Source of the DNA: an uncultured Pelagibacteraceae bacterium
GTDB taxonomy: Bacteria; Pseudomonadota; Alphaproteobacteria; Pelagibacterales; Pelagibacteraceae
Assembly: GCA_902630925.1 (NCBI GenBank)
Contig: CACOWO010000001.1
Coordinates: forward strand, 85,856 to 149,855
Length of the DNA: 64,000 bases
Direction: 5' to 3'
Shown here: positions 53,227-58,877 of the stretch, in pieces
Layout: every line of letters starts with the position of its first letter
Position numbering within the stretch: the first letter of the stretch is position 1
Translations under genes and position numbers: made by a program
Notes under the pieces: generated by a model
Told to the model about the DNA's origin: nothing
What the model saw: only the letters and a program-made list of their open reading frames with translations
Databases searched by the model: none

Positions 53227-53538
53227 ATGAAAAAACTTTTAGCGATCGTAGTTCTAGTTATGTTGTGGTGCAATATTTCTTACTCAGACATTAAAAGTGA
53301 TGCAAGTGAAACTATACTAAAAGCAAGTGCATGTTATTCATCTTTACCAAGCTATGCGCAGAAAGGTGCTGTCGATAGTTATTTAGATGCAATGACTTAT
53401 TGGAATGATGCTGTTAAAGAGGACAATATGGGCGATCCTCGTAGATTAGCATCTGCATTTTATCGTAATGCAATTGCATACGGTGGAGTTGTCTTACGAA
53501 TTGGTAGTGCATACGGTAGTCAAGCTTGCAGACAATAA
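53227..53538 (+). CDS. Small secreted protein (hypothetical)
   Basis: Protein of 103 residues, not recognised. A signal peptide MKKLLAIVVLVMLWCNISYS is followed by an 80-residue mature part with two cysteines (ASACYSS and SQACRQ), which could form a disulfide, and a repetitive helical pattern (DSYLDAMTYWNDAVKED, RLASAFYRNAIAYGG). The frame is open from 53173 but the upstream part is the left-arm repeat; the ATG at 53227 starts the signal peptide. The first 23 coding bases are identical to the start of the lipoprotein gene at 54380. It is the only gene between att copies 2 and 3. Confidence 0.65.
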   Translation: MKKLLAIVVLVMLWCNISYSDIKSDASETILKASACYSSLPSYAQKGAVDSYLDAMTYWNDAVKEDNMGDPRRLASAFYRNAIAYGGVVLRIGSAYGSQACRQ

Positions 53539-53602
53539 TGCACACATAGAGCGGATAGAATTAAATTAACCTAAATAACTATTAATAAATATAAGTTGCT
53601 AA

Positions 53603-53625
53603 GGGGCGTTCTGTTGCCAGGTGCC
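53603..53625 (+). repeat. att-like hairpin copy 3 (left end of element I)
   Basis: Identical to the ssrA copy for 23 bases. It is followed directly by TTAAC and a left-arm repeat, the same arrangement as copy 5. Confidence 0.75.
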
Positions 53626-53635
53626 GTTAACCTTT

Positions 53636-53730
53636 AACGTTATATAACAATTCTAGATCATAAAAAATGGCTATTTCTTTGGTGGGTGAGTCCGTATTGT
53701 GCCCGCCAGTGTGTTCGATTATGATGTGTT
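53636..53730 (+). repeat. Left-arm repeat of element I
   Basis: About 95 bases strongly matching 55438-55533 and ending at a start codon. GGTGGG at 53681-53686 can pair with CCCGCC at 53702-53707 around a conserved GTATTGTG loop. It may be a leader/promoter or an accessory recombination site. Confidence 0.65.
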
Positions 53731-54102
53731 ATGGAAGATTTTCCTTCAAACGAACTAATTATAACTTTTAGTTTATATTCTTTTCTTGTCTTTTATTTGC
53801 AAAAATGGAGCAAAGAATTCATGGGAGCAAGCCAAGGATTTAGAATATTTTTAAATTTCTTTATGGGTATCTCGACAATTTTTGGTTTATTTTTCTTGAT
53901 TTATTATGGTTATAAAGTCGAATGGACTTCGCCACTAATTTTGTTTGCTATTTCTCTTTTCATTAAAGGTATTTTAATAGCTATTGAAGTTAAACTGTTT
54001 TTTAGAATTCAATATATAGTTCAATATATTGGCTTCATAAGTTTTATTGCTTGTCCAATATTAGCGTATAGATTGTTAGTTATATCAGGATTAATTCCAT
54101 GA
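53731..54102 (+). CDS. Polytopic membrane protein (hypothetical)
   Basis: Unrecognised protein of 123 residues with four likely membrane helices (about 8-25, 38-58, 68-86 and 94-116) and short loops. It is the first gene of element I, its ATG immediately behind the left arm. The last four bases overlap the next gene (ATGA), so the three genes of this cassette are translationally coupled. No motif indicates transport or enzymatic activity. Confidence 0.65.
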   Translation: MEDFPSNELIITFSLYSFLVFYLQKWSKEFMGASQGFRIFLNFFMGISTIFGLFFLIYYGYKVEWTSPLILFAISLFIKGILIAIEVKLFFRIQYIVQYIGFISFIACPILAYRLLVISGLIP

Positions 54103-54383
54103 AAAAAAGAAAGAGCCAATATTCAACGCGGGATTATACTAAAAAAGTTTATTGGTCTGGAGATAAAAAAGATTTAAGAAAATCATTCCCCAAGTGGACG
54201 ATGATTGCTTGGGCGTTAATTGATCTTACGCTTGGAGTAGGTTTAATTTGGCTTGCAATCAGTTGGGCTGAAAGCACTTGGGCTTATTATCTATTATTTA
54301 TTGGCGGACTTTTATCTTTTAGAATGTGTTACGTTCATTTAAGTTATTTATGGGGTGGAAAGATCTGGGGACCAAGCAAATGA
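54099..54383 (+). CDS. Two-helix membrane protein (hypothetical)
   Basis: Unrecognised protein of 94 residues. A basic N-terminal 30 residues (KKRKSQYSTRDYTKKVYWSG) precedes two tryptophan-rich membrane helices (about 33-54 and 61-82). The pattern suggests a cytoplasmic basic tail and hairpin topology. It is coupled to its neighbours by ATGA overlaps on both sides. Confidence 0.6.
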   Translation: MKKRKSQYSTRDYTKKVYWSGDKKDLRKSFPKWTMIAWALIDLTLGVGLIWLAISWAESTWAYYLLFIGGLLSFRMCYVHLSYLWGGKIWGPSK

Positions 54384-55090
54384 AAAAACTTTTAGCGATC
54401 GTGGTTCTGGGTTTGTTGTTATCAAATTGCGGACCTGTTAGACATTCATGGAAAGAAATTAATTATATTGTCGATCATAGAGATACAAGAAAAAATATTT
54501 TCAACACAAAAAAAGACTCATTAAAAACAATTTATGTTGGGGTTGGTACTGATTCTGATGAGAAATGGAAAAATATGTACTATACCAAAAGCATAGTTCA
54601 GCCCAAGGCACAACATTTTGCTCCAAAAGAAGTTATTGCAGAACAACAGTGTGTTAAAAACTTTGGACTCGAAAAAGCTGTTTTCAAAGAAATACTAGAA
54701 TTTTCAAAAGATGAAATAATAGAATATCGTTTAGGTTTTAAGAAATATGCAAAGTATTCTTGTGAAATATCAGAGAGACAATTAAAAGAGGCAAAAATTT
54801 TTCAAGAAAACACCTCATCATTAAATAATAATCAAGTTTCAAATAATACTTTAAATAGAACATTTAATTGCTCTTATCCTAGTGGAAGTTCAAAAATTAG
54901 AATTAGAGGTGGAACTGCAACAGAATTAACTTCAGCAGGTGTTGAGATTAAATATAATTATGTTGAGCTAACGAAAAAAGGAGCTTTCAGTTTAGAACAG
55001 TCTACAAAACCAGGACGTACGTTTTTTATAGGTGCTAAATCTTTTTTAAGTTTAGGTGGAGCTGAATTTTATAATGCAGTTTGTCGTTAG
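54380..55090 (+). CDS. Putative lipoprotein of element I
   Basis: Unrecognised protein of 236 residues. The signal MKKLLAIVVLGLLLSNC ends in a cysteine after LLSN, a slightly non-standard lipobox, so lipid attachment is likely but not certain. The mature part has a charged helical region (about 70-160), a Ser/Asn-rich linker (NTSSLNNNQVSNNTLNRTF) and a C-terminal domain with RIRGGTATELTSAGVEIKYNYVEL. Cysteine pairs are spaced through the chain. I use the ATG at 54380 (ATGA overlap); a longer frame from 54326 would prefix the signal peptide with 18 residues. Confidence 0.65.
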   Translation: MKKLLAIVVLGLLLSNCGPVRHSWKEINYIVDHRDTRKNIFNTKKDSLKTIYVGVGTDSDEKWKNMYYTKSIVQPKAQHFAPKEVIAEQQCVKNFGLEKAVFKEILEFSKDEIIEYRLGFKKYAKYSCEISERQLKEAKIFQENTSSLNNNQVSNNTLNRTFNCSYPSGSSKIRIRGGTATELTSAGVEIKYNYVELTKKGAFSLEQSTKPGRTFFIGAKSFLSLGGAEFYNAVCR

Positions 55091-55094
55091 CGAG

Positions 55095-55182
55095 TGTGCC
55101 CTATGTGTGCCCAAAATAAAAAAAGTTGTGAATTAATAAGTGTTAACGCCAATACGCAGGGGCGTTCTGTTGCCAGGTGCCC
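55095..55182 (+). repeat. Right-arm repeat plus att copy 4 (88 bases)
   Basis: By my reading 85 of 88 positions match 56702-56789. It contains GTGCCC at 55096 and again at 55107, 11 bases apart, then AAAAAAAGTTGTGAATTAAT, AGTGTTAACG and the att hairpin from 55159. It closes element I. Confidence 0.85.
55159..55182 (+). repeat. att-like hairpin copy 4 (right end of element I)
   Basis: Identical to the ssrA copy over 24 bases, and followed by TTAAC like copies 3 and 5. Confidence 0.75.
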
Positions 55183-55386
55183 TTAACCCACTTCTTCATA
55201 AGTACAATTTTCTGGATTGTACTTCTCATATTTACCGGTTTTTTCGTTTAAAGTCGTACCAGATAATCCCATTATACTTAACGCTTTATTTTTTTCTTTT
55301 TCTTCCAATTTTTCTTTAGTGTCGCACGCCGAATAGGCATTTTGCGAAAAAATTATTACTAGAAATATTACGATTATTTTTCTCAT
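55183..55386 (-). CDS. Small secreted protein (hypothetical), antisense between elements
   Basis: Protein of 67 residues. The signal peptide MRKIIVIFLVIIFSQNAYSA is followed by CDTKEKLEEKEKNKALSIM and a short polar tail with one more cysteine (ENCTYEEVG). An alternative start five codons upstream (55401) is possible. The longer open frame to 55617 only reads through repeat DNA. It fills the 220 bases between att copies 4 and 5 and is the only gene in the island on the minus strand. Confidence 0.55.
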   Translation of the reverse strand: MRKIIVIFLVIIFSQNAYSACDTKEKLEEKEKNKALSIMGLSGTTLNEKTGKYEKYNPENCTYEEVG

Positions 55387-55403
55387 AATTTTTATTATCA
55401 TAA

Positions 55404-55427
55404 GGGGCGTTCTGTTGCCAGGTGCCC
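55404..55427 (+). repeat. att-like hairpin copy 5 (left end of element II)
   Basis: Identical to copy 4 over 24 bases. From here to 55533 the sequence closely follows element I from 53603 to 53730. Confidence 0.75.
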
Positions 55428-55437
55428 TTAACTTCTT

Positions 55438-55533
55438 AACGTTATACAACAATTCTAGATCATAAAAAACGGCTATTTCTTTGCTGGGTGAGTCCGTATT
55501 GTGCCCGCCAGTGAGTCCGGATATGATGAGTTC
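55438..55533 (+). repeat. Left-arm repeat of element II
   Basis: Matches 53636-53730 along its length and ends at the ATG of the nuclease gene. TGAGTCCG occurs at 55489-55496 and 55512-55519; GGG at 55486-55488 can pair with CCC at 55504-55506. Confidence 0.65.
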
Positions 55534-56103
55534 ATGAAATCTCTTCAGACAAGATATAATGATTTTAAAAAAAAAAATCTTTCTAAGCCCGGAATTGGAG
55601 AACTCTATGAACGCCAAATACGATATATCTATGAAAAAAATGGATGGTTCGTTAAACCCTACGGTATCTTAAAAGGTAGATCTGATTTAGGTAGAGATCT
55701 TCTTTGTTATAAAAAAAAGCAAATTCATATCGTTCAAGCTAAGTGCTGGTCTAGAAAAAGAACTATATTCGAAAAGCATATAATGCAGTTAGCTGGAACT
55801 ATTCTTCATTATATTAATAAACATAAAAAGAAGCCACAGGGGGTATTTATAACGACCGCAAAACTTTCACCAACAGCAAAAGACTTTGTTAAAAGTCTTA
55901 ATATAAAACATAGCTACATAAAATTAGATAAAAACTTTCCTATGATAAAATGCAACATTAATAGAAGGGGAAAGAGGCAATTTTTTCTACCTTTCGATAA
56001 ATTTTATGATCGTGTTCATATTGAAAAAAAGAAAGGTGAGTTTTATACTGATAGTATAAACGAGTGTATCAAAAAGGGATTTAAACATGTCGGAAAAAAC
56101 TAA
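55534..56103 (+). CDS. Mrr-like PD-(D/E)XK nuclease domain protein
   Basis: Protein of 189 residues. A short helical start (GIGELYERQIRYIYEKNGW, with E23) leads into the nuclease core GRSDLGRDLLCYKKKQIHIVQAKCW, giving D55 and Q68-x-K70, the Mrr-type variant of D...(E/Q)xK. GVFITTAKLSPTAKDFVKSL follows, as in Mrr-like proteins where a later strand and helix complete the fold. A GTG at 55501 lies in the repeat; the ATG at 55534 is preferred. No DNA-binding domain or methylase partner is seen. It overlaps the next gene by 17 bases. A role in DNA restriction or element maintenance is inference. Confidence 0.7.
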   Translation: MKSLQTRYNDFKKKNLSKPGIGELYERQIRYIYEKNGWFVKPYGILKGRSDLGRDLLCYKKKQIHIVQAKCWSRKRTIFEKHIMQLAGTILHYINKHKKKPQGVFITTAKLSPTAKDFVKSLNIKHSYIKLDKNFPMIKCNINRRGKRQFFLPFDKFYDRVHIEKKKGEFYTDSINECIKKGFKHVGKN

Positions 56104-56425
56104 TATTCTTTATCTTTGTGTGTTGATCGCAATAAGCGATTATGAGCTTCAGAACGAGGAGACCCATAAGATAATCAAAATCTCTAAAGAACTAAAAATT
56201 GATTTTAATGTTCATAATGCTTTTGAAGAGATACAAAATAAATTTCGTGAGGATTTTGATGCTGCTTGCAACTTTTATCTCAACAATATCACTACACCAA
56301 AATATCGACAACTAGCAAAAAAATATCTCAAAGATGTCGCGTTAGTTGATAATGATTTAAAGGACAGAGAAGTTAGATTTCTTGTTCTTTGCAAACAAGC
56401 TTGGGGTAGAGAGGCATTTGATTAG
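56087..56425 (+). CDS. TerB-like domain protein (tentative)
   Basis: Protein of 112 residues, all helical. The two halves LCVLIAISDYELQNEETHKIIKIS and LKDVALVDNDLKDREVRFLVLCKQ repeat the pattern of TerB domains (hydrophobic helix, D, then E-rich helix), with acidic residues D18, E24, E25 in the first. TerB domains occur in tellurite-resistance and phage-defence gene sets. It starts 17 bases inside the nuclease gene, so the two are likely produced together. The family assignment is by eye and should be treated as tentative. Confidence 0.5.
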   Translation: MSEKTNILYLCVLIAISDYELQNEETHKIIKISKELKIDFNVHNAFEEIQNKFREDFDAACNFYLNNITTPKYRQLAKKYLKDVALVDNDLKDREVRFLVLCKQAWGREAFD

Positions 56426-56517
56426 TGAAAATATTTAAAAATTTGATATAATAAATTAGTCCTGATTTAGAAATAAACTCTACTTGCTTGGACTTTAAAC
56501 AAACGCTAAAGGAGAAA

Positions 56518-56691
56518 ATGAAACTAAAAATACAATCAATAAAAGACTATTTTAAATCTAAAAAAGACAAAGGATTAAAACCAGTTTTTTTTAAAAAAAT
56601 TGGAGATCAAAATACATCTAGGGATGAGATGAAGAAAAATTTGATTGAAGTATTAGAGTCTCAAGGTTTTAAGATTAAAAACAAAAAATAA
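56518..56691 (+). CDS. Small basic protein (hypothetical)
   Basis: Unrecognised protein of 57 residues with about one third lysine (IKDYFKSKKDKGLKPVFFKK...NLIEVLESQGFKIKNKK). A strong ribosome-binding site AAAGGAG sits just before the ATG at 56518; a longer frame from a TTG at 56488 lacks one. A high positive charge could fit nucleic-acid binding. It is the last gene of element II and ends 11 bases before the right arm. Confidence 0.55.
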   Translation: MKLKIQSIKDYFKSKKDKGLKPVFFKKIGDQNTSRDEMKKNLIEVLESQGFKIKNKK

Positions 56692-56701
56692 ACTTTTTCA
56701 C

Positions 56702-56789
56702 TGTGCCCTATGTGTGCCCAAAGTTAAAAAAGTTGTGAATTAATAAGTGTTAACGCTAATACGCAGGGGCGTTCTGTTGCCAGGTGCCC
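56702..56789 (+). repeat. Right-arm repeat plus att copy 6 (88 bases)
   Basis: Partner of 55095-55182 with three differences seen. GTGCCC occurs at 56703 and 56714. The last 24 bases are the 3' hairpin of ssrA itself. Confidence 0.85.
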
Positions 56790-56790
56790 C
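56766..56790 (+). repeat. att-like hairpin copy 6 (3' end of ssrA)
   Basis: The source copy: GGGGC at 56766-56770 pairs with GCCCC at 56786-56790 and CTG/CAG close a TTGC loop. On the minus strand it contains GCAACAGAA, a conserved word at the end of alphaproteobacterial tmRNA coding pieces as I recall it. Confidence 0.75.
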
Positions 56791-57023
56791 GGACCCCGTT
56801 ACTTAATTAACAAAGTTAATTAAGCTGCAAGTGCGTAACTTTCGTTAGCATTTGTAAATTGGCCCGTTACGTCGGAACCATCTCGTACGAAAGAATAGCC
56901 TTTAGACATCCGTCGATCCTAATTCACCCCCGTAAGTTGTAAATGGTGGAGGTGGTGGGTACTGCCCCCACGTCCGTAATGTTTATTACGAAATTCGTTT
57001 ATCGTCATAGTTGGAAAACCAAC
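56766..57023 (-). ncRNA. ssrA: tmRNA, circularly permuted two-piece form
   Basis: Ribosome-rescue RNA read right to left. The acceptor piece comes first and ends in CCA at 56944, with T arm GTGGG/CCCAC (56955-56971) and acceptor strand CACCTCC. After only 12 bases (56932-56943) the coding piece starts at 56931 with GGGGGTG, which pairs with that acceptor strand, then GGATCGACGG. The tag frame reads ANESYALAA and a TAA stop at 56822-56820, with resume codon GCT at 56849-56847. A hairpin closes the coding piece at 56766-56790. The permuted order is the known alphaproteobacterial form. The 5' end at about 57023 is set by the promoter and a GTTGG/CCAAC hairpin (57010-57023) and is approximate. 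Confidence 0.93.
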
Positions 57024-57029
57024 ACTATT

Positions 57030-57057
57030 AATATAAAACTCTTATTAATAGATTCAA
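57030..57057 (-). promoter_or_regulatory. ssrA: Promoter of ssrA
   Basis: On the minus strand TTGAAT (57057-57052) and TATATT (57035-57030) with a 16-base spacer. Transcription would start near 57023, at the foot of the GTTGG/CCAAC hairpin. It overlaps the leader region of the divergent thyX gene. Confidence 0.55.
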
Positions 57058-57071
57058 TAAATTATTTCAAA

Positions 57072-58019
57072 ATGAAACTAACACCAGAACAAAAGCAAGA
57101 AATTGCAGATCAACAAGCTCAAAAAAACTCAACAAAAAGAGTTACTTCTCCAGAATTAGAAAAAATACTTTATGAGGTACTTCCAGTTTTAGATCACGGT
57201 TTTGTTCGCGTCGTAGATTATATGGGAGACGATAGTTCAATTGTTCAATCTGCCAGAGTTTCTTATGGAAAAGGAACTAAAAAGGTCTCAACAGATGAGG
57301 GATTAATTAAATATTTAATGAGACATTGGCACTCTACACCATTTGAAATGTGTGAAATCAAATATCACGTAAAACTTCCTATTTTCATTGCACGCCAATG
57401 GATTAGACATAGAACTGCAAATGTAAATGAGTATTCTGCGCGATACTCAATATTAGATAAAGAGTTTTATATTCCAGCCAAGGACCAGCTTTCGGCTCAA
57501 TCAACCTCTAACAGACAAGGTAGAGGTGATTTAATTACAGGTGAACAAGCTGATGAAGTTTTAAAAATTCTTAAAGATGATGCTACAAGAACTTATGACA
57601 ACTATGAAAAAATGCTTAATGAAAGATTTGATGGGAGTACGATAGACGAAAGCAAAGCAGGTCTAGCAAGAGAACTTGCTAGAATGAACTTAACTTTGAA
57701 TTCTTACACACAATGGTATTGGAAAACAGATCTACTAAACTTATTAAACTTTTTATTTTTAAGAGCAGACAGTCATGCCCAATATGAAATTAGAGTCTAC
57801 GCTGAAACAATGTTAGATACAGTTAAAAAATGGGTGCCAATTACTCATGCAGCATTTTTAGACTATAGAGTAGGCGCTGTTCATGTCTCTGCTAAAGGAA
57901 AAAAAGTTATTCAACAAATGGTAAAAGGTGAAAAAGTGAGCTTCGAAAGTTCTGGTCTCTCAAAGAGAGAATGGAATGAATTAATGGTATCTTTTGACTT
58001 TAAAGAAAAGATTGTTTAA
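57072..58019 (+). CDS. thyX: Flavin-dependent thymidylate synthase
   Basis: ThyX makes dTMP from dUMP using FAD and methylene-tetrahydrofolate, without producing dihydrofolate. The 315-residue protein has the ThyX motif [15 protein letters not shown] and the C-terminal region [18 protein letters not shown]. The N-terminal 45 residues ([19 protein letters not shown]) are a family extension. The frame is open from 56943, but that part overlaps ssrA; the ATG at 57072 ([11 protein letters not shown]) is used. The 3' end overlaps the convergent mrp gene by 20 bases. Confidence 0.95.
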   Translation: MKLTPEQKQEIADQQAQKNSTKRVTSPELEKILYEVLPVLDHGFVRVVDYMGDDSSIVQSARVSYGKGTKKVSTDEGLIKYLMRHWHSTPFEMCEIKYHVKLPIFIARQWIRHRTANVNEYSARYSILDKEFYIPAKDQLSAQSTSNRQGRGDLITGEQADEVLKILKDDATRTYDNYEKMLNERFDGSTIDESKAGLARELARMNLTLNSYTQWYWKTDLLNLLNFLFLRADSHAQYEIRVYAETMLDTVKKWVPITHAAFLDYRVGAVHVSAKGKKVIQQMVKGEKVSFESSGLSKREWNELMVSFDFKEKIV

Positions 58020-58794
58020 TTTTTTTAGCTATTTCATTAAATAATTTTGAAACTTCATGATCGGGATTGGAATGTGTTAATGGATCACCAATATCAGCTG
58101 AATTTCTCAAATCTTGATGAATTGGCAAATGGCCTAAAAATTGTTTATTAAATTCTTTTGCAGTTTTTTCTACCCCGCTTTGACCAAATATTTTATATTC
58201 TTTATTATCATCACCTTTAAAATAACTCATATTATCAATTAAACCTAAAATTTTAACACCTGTTTTATCAAACATTTGAATTCCTCTTTTGACATCCAAC
58301 AAAGCTAGATCCTGCGGAGTTGAAACAATTATAGCTCCATCAACTTTTACCTCTTGAGCAAATGTTAACTGAGTATCACCAGTTCCTGGAGGCATATCAA
58401 CAATAATGACATCTCGATCTTTCCATAAAACTTTTTGCGTCATTGTTTTGATAGCGCTGATCACCATTGGGCCCCTCCAAATCATTGGTGTTTGTTCATC
58501 AACTAAAAATCCCATGGAAATACATTGTGCATTATATTTTTCTAACGGTATCATAGCTTTACCATCCTCACTTTTTGGTTTTTCATTAAGATTTAATAAT
58601 TTAGGCAGGGAAGGTCCGTAAACATCAGCATCTAAGATACCAATTTTTAATCCAATATTCTGTAATGCGAAAGCAAGGTTAACTGCAACAGTAGACTTTC
58701 CTACACCGCCTTTAGCGCTTGAAACTAATAAAACAAACTTAGTTCCATTAATTGGAGTTTTAATAAATTGTTTCGGTGGCGGTTTTTGGCTCAT
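58000..58794 (-). CDS. mrp: Mrp/ApbC-type iron-sulfur cluster carrier ATPase
   Basis: P-loop ATPase of 264 residues that moves Fe-S clusters to apoproteins. The deviant Walker A is [19 protein letters not shown], followed by [25 protein letters not shown] and [12 protein letters not shown], all typical. Two usual features are missing: the N-terminal MIP18/DUF59 domain, and the CxxC pair after ENMSYF (here [17 protein letters not shown]). A cysteine-free version of this loop is, to my knowledge, also seen in other alphaproteobacteria. It diverges from hflK. Confidence 0.9.
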   Translation of the reverse strand: MSQKPPPKQFIKTPINGTKFVLLVSSAKGGVGKSTVAVNLAFALQNIGLKIGILDADVYGPSLPKLLNLNEKPKSEDGKAMIPLEKYNAQCISMGFLVDEQTPMIWRGPMVISAIKTMTQKVLWKDRDVIIVDMPPGTGDTQLTFAQEVKVDGAIIVSTPQDLALLDVKRGIQMFDKTGVKILGLIDNMSYFKGDDNKEYKIFGQSGVEKTAKEFNKQFLGHLPIHQDLRNSADIGDPLTHSNPDHEVSKLFNEIAKKIKQSFL

Positions 58795-58842
58795 CTTTCA
58801 ATTATATTAAACAATTTAGACATAATATCGCTCTTACATAAC

Positions 58843-58872
58843 TTGTTTTTAGAGCAAAAGTCACTATATAAA
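58843..58872 (+). promoter_or_regulatory. Candidate promoter of hflK (near-leaderless)
   Basis: TTGTTT at 58843-58848 with TATATA at 58865-58870 (16-base spacer) or TATAAA at 58867-58872 (18). The ATG at 58878 lies only five to seven bases behind the -10 box, so the transcript would begin at or next to the start codon. Confidence 0.4.
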
Positions 58873-58877
58873 GTGTC

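Larger units (their letters stand above)
53603..55182 (+). mobile_element. Cassette-like element I
   Basis: A 1.6-kb unit: att copy 3, left arm, three overlapping genes for two membrane proteins and a lipoprotein, right arm, att copy 4. Left and right ends are near-identical to those of element II while the gene content is unrelated. No recombinase lies inside. The interpretation as a mobile unit is inference from the matched ends. Confidence 0.6.
52906..56790 (+). mobile_element. Composite accessory island bounded by ssrA 3'-end repeats
   Basis: This 3.9-kb stretch lies downstream of the minus-strand ssrA gene. Six direct copies of the ssrA coding-RNA 3' hairpin (starting at 52906, 53085, 53603, 55159, 55404 and 56766) cut it into segments. 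All genes inside are short and of unknown or accessory type (secreted proteins, membrane proteins, Mrr-like nuclease, TerB-like protein). tmRNA genes are well-known integration sites for islands, which leave a copy of the gene end at the far boundary. No integrase or transposase is encoded between the repeats, so the units would depend on an enzyme supplied elsewhere. The island call is inference from repeats and gene content. Confidence 0.7.
55404..56790 (+). mobile_element. Cassette-like element II
   Basis: A 1.4-kb unit: att copy 5, left arm, Mrr-like nuclease gene, TerB-like gene, small basic protein gene, right arm, and the ssrA terminal hairpin (att copy 6). It has the same ends as element I with entirely different genes and no recombinase. 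Being next to ssrA, it would be the most recent insertion if units stack at that site (inference). Confidence 0.6.

Noticed and set aside
55501-55533. GTG start of the Mrr-like nuclease inside the left arm
   Set aside because: The same repeat precedes other genes in different frames, so it is not coding; the ATG at 55534 is the consistent start.
55387-55617. Upstream extension of the 67-residue secreted protein
   Set aside because: The extra frame only covers att copy 5, the left arm and the start of the nuclease gene on the other strand; the signal peptide begins at 55386.
52906-56790. Integron cassette array with attC sites
   Set aside because: The repeats bound small gene cassettes, but no GTTRRRY / RYYYAAC core pair is found around them, no intI is present, and the repeated core is plainly the ssrA 3' hairpin.
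52906-56790. CRISPR-like array
   Set aside because: The repeats are irregularly spaced (about 180 to 1550 bases) with genes between them, and no cas genes are in the window.
56943-57071. N-terminal extension of ThyX by 43 residues
   Set aside because: This part of the frame reads the tmRNA acceptor piece and its promoter; the family start is at 57072.
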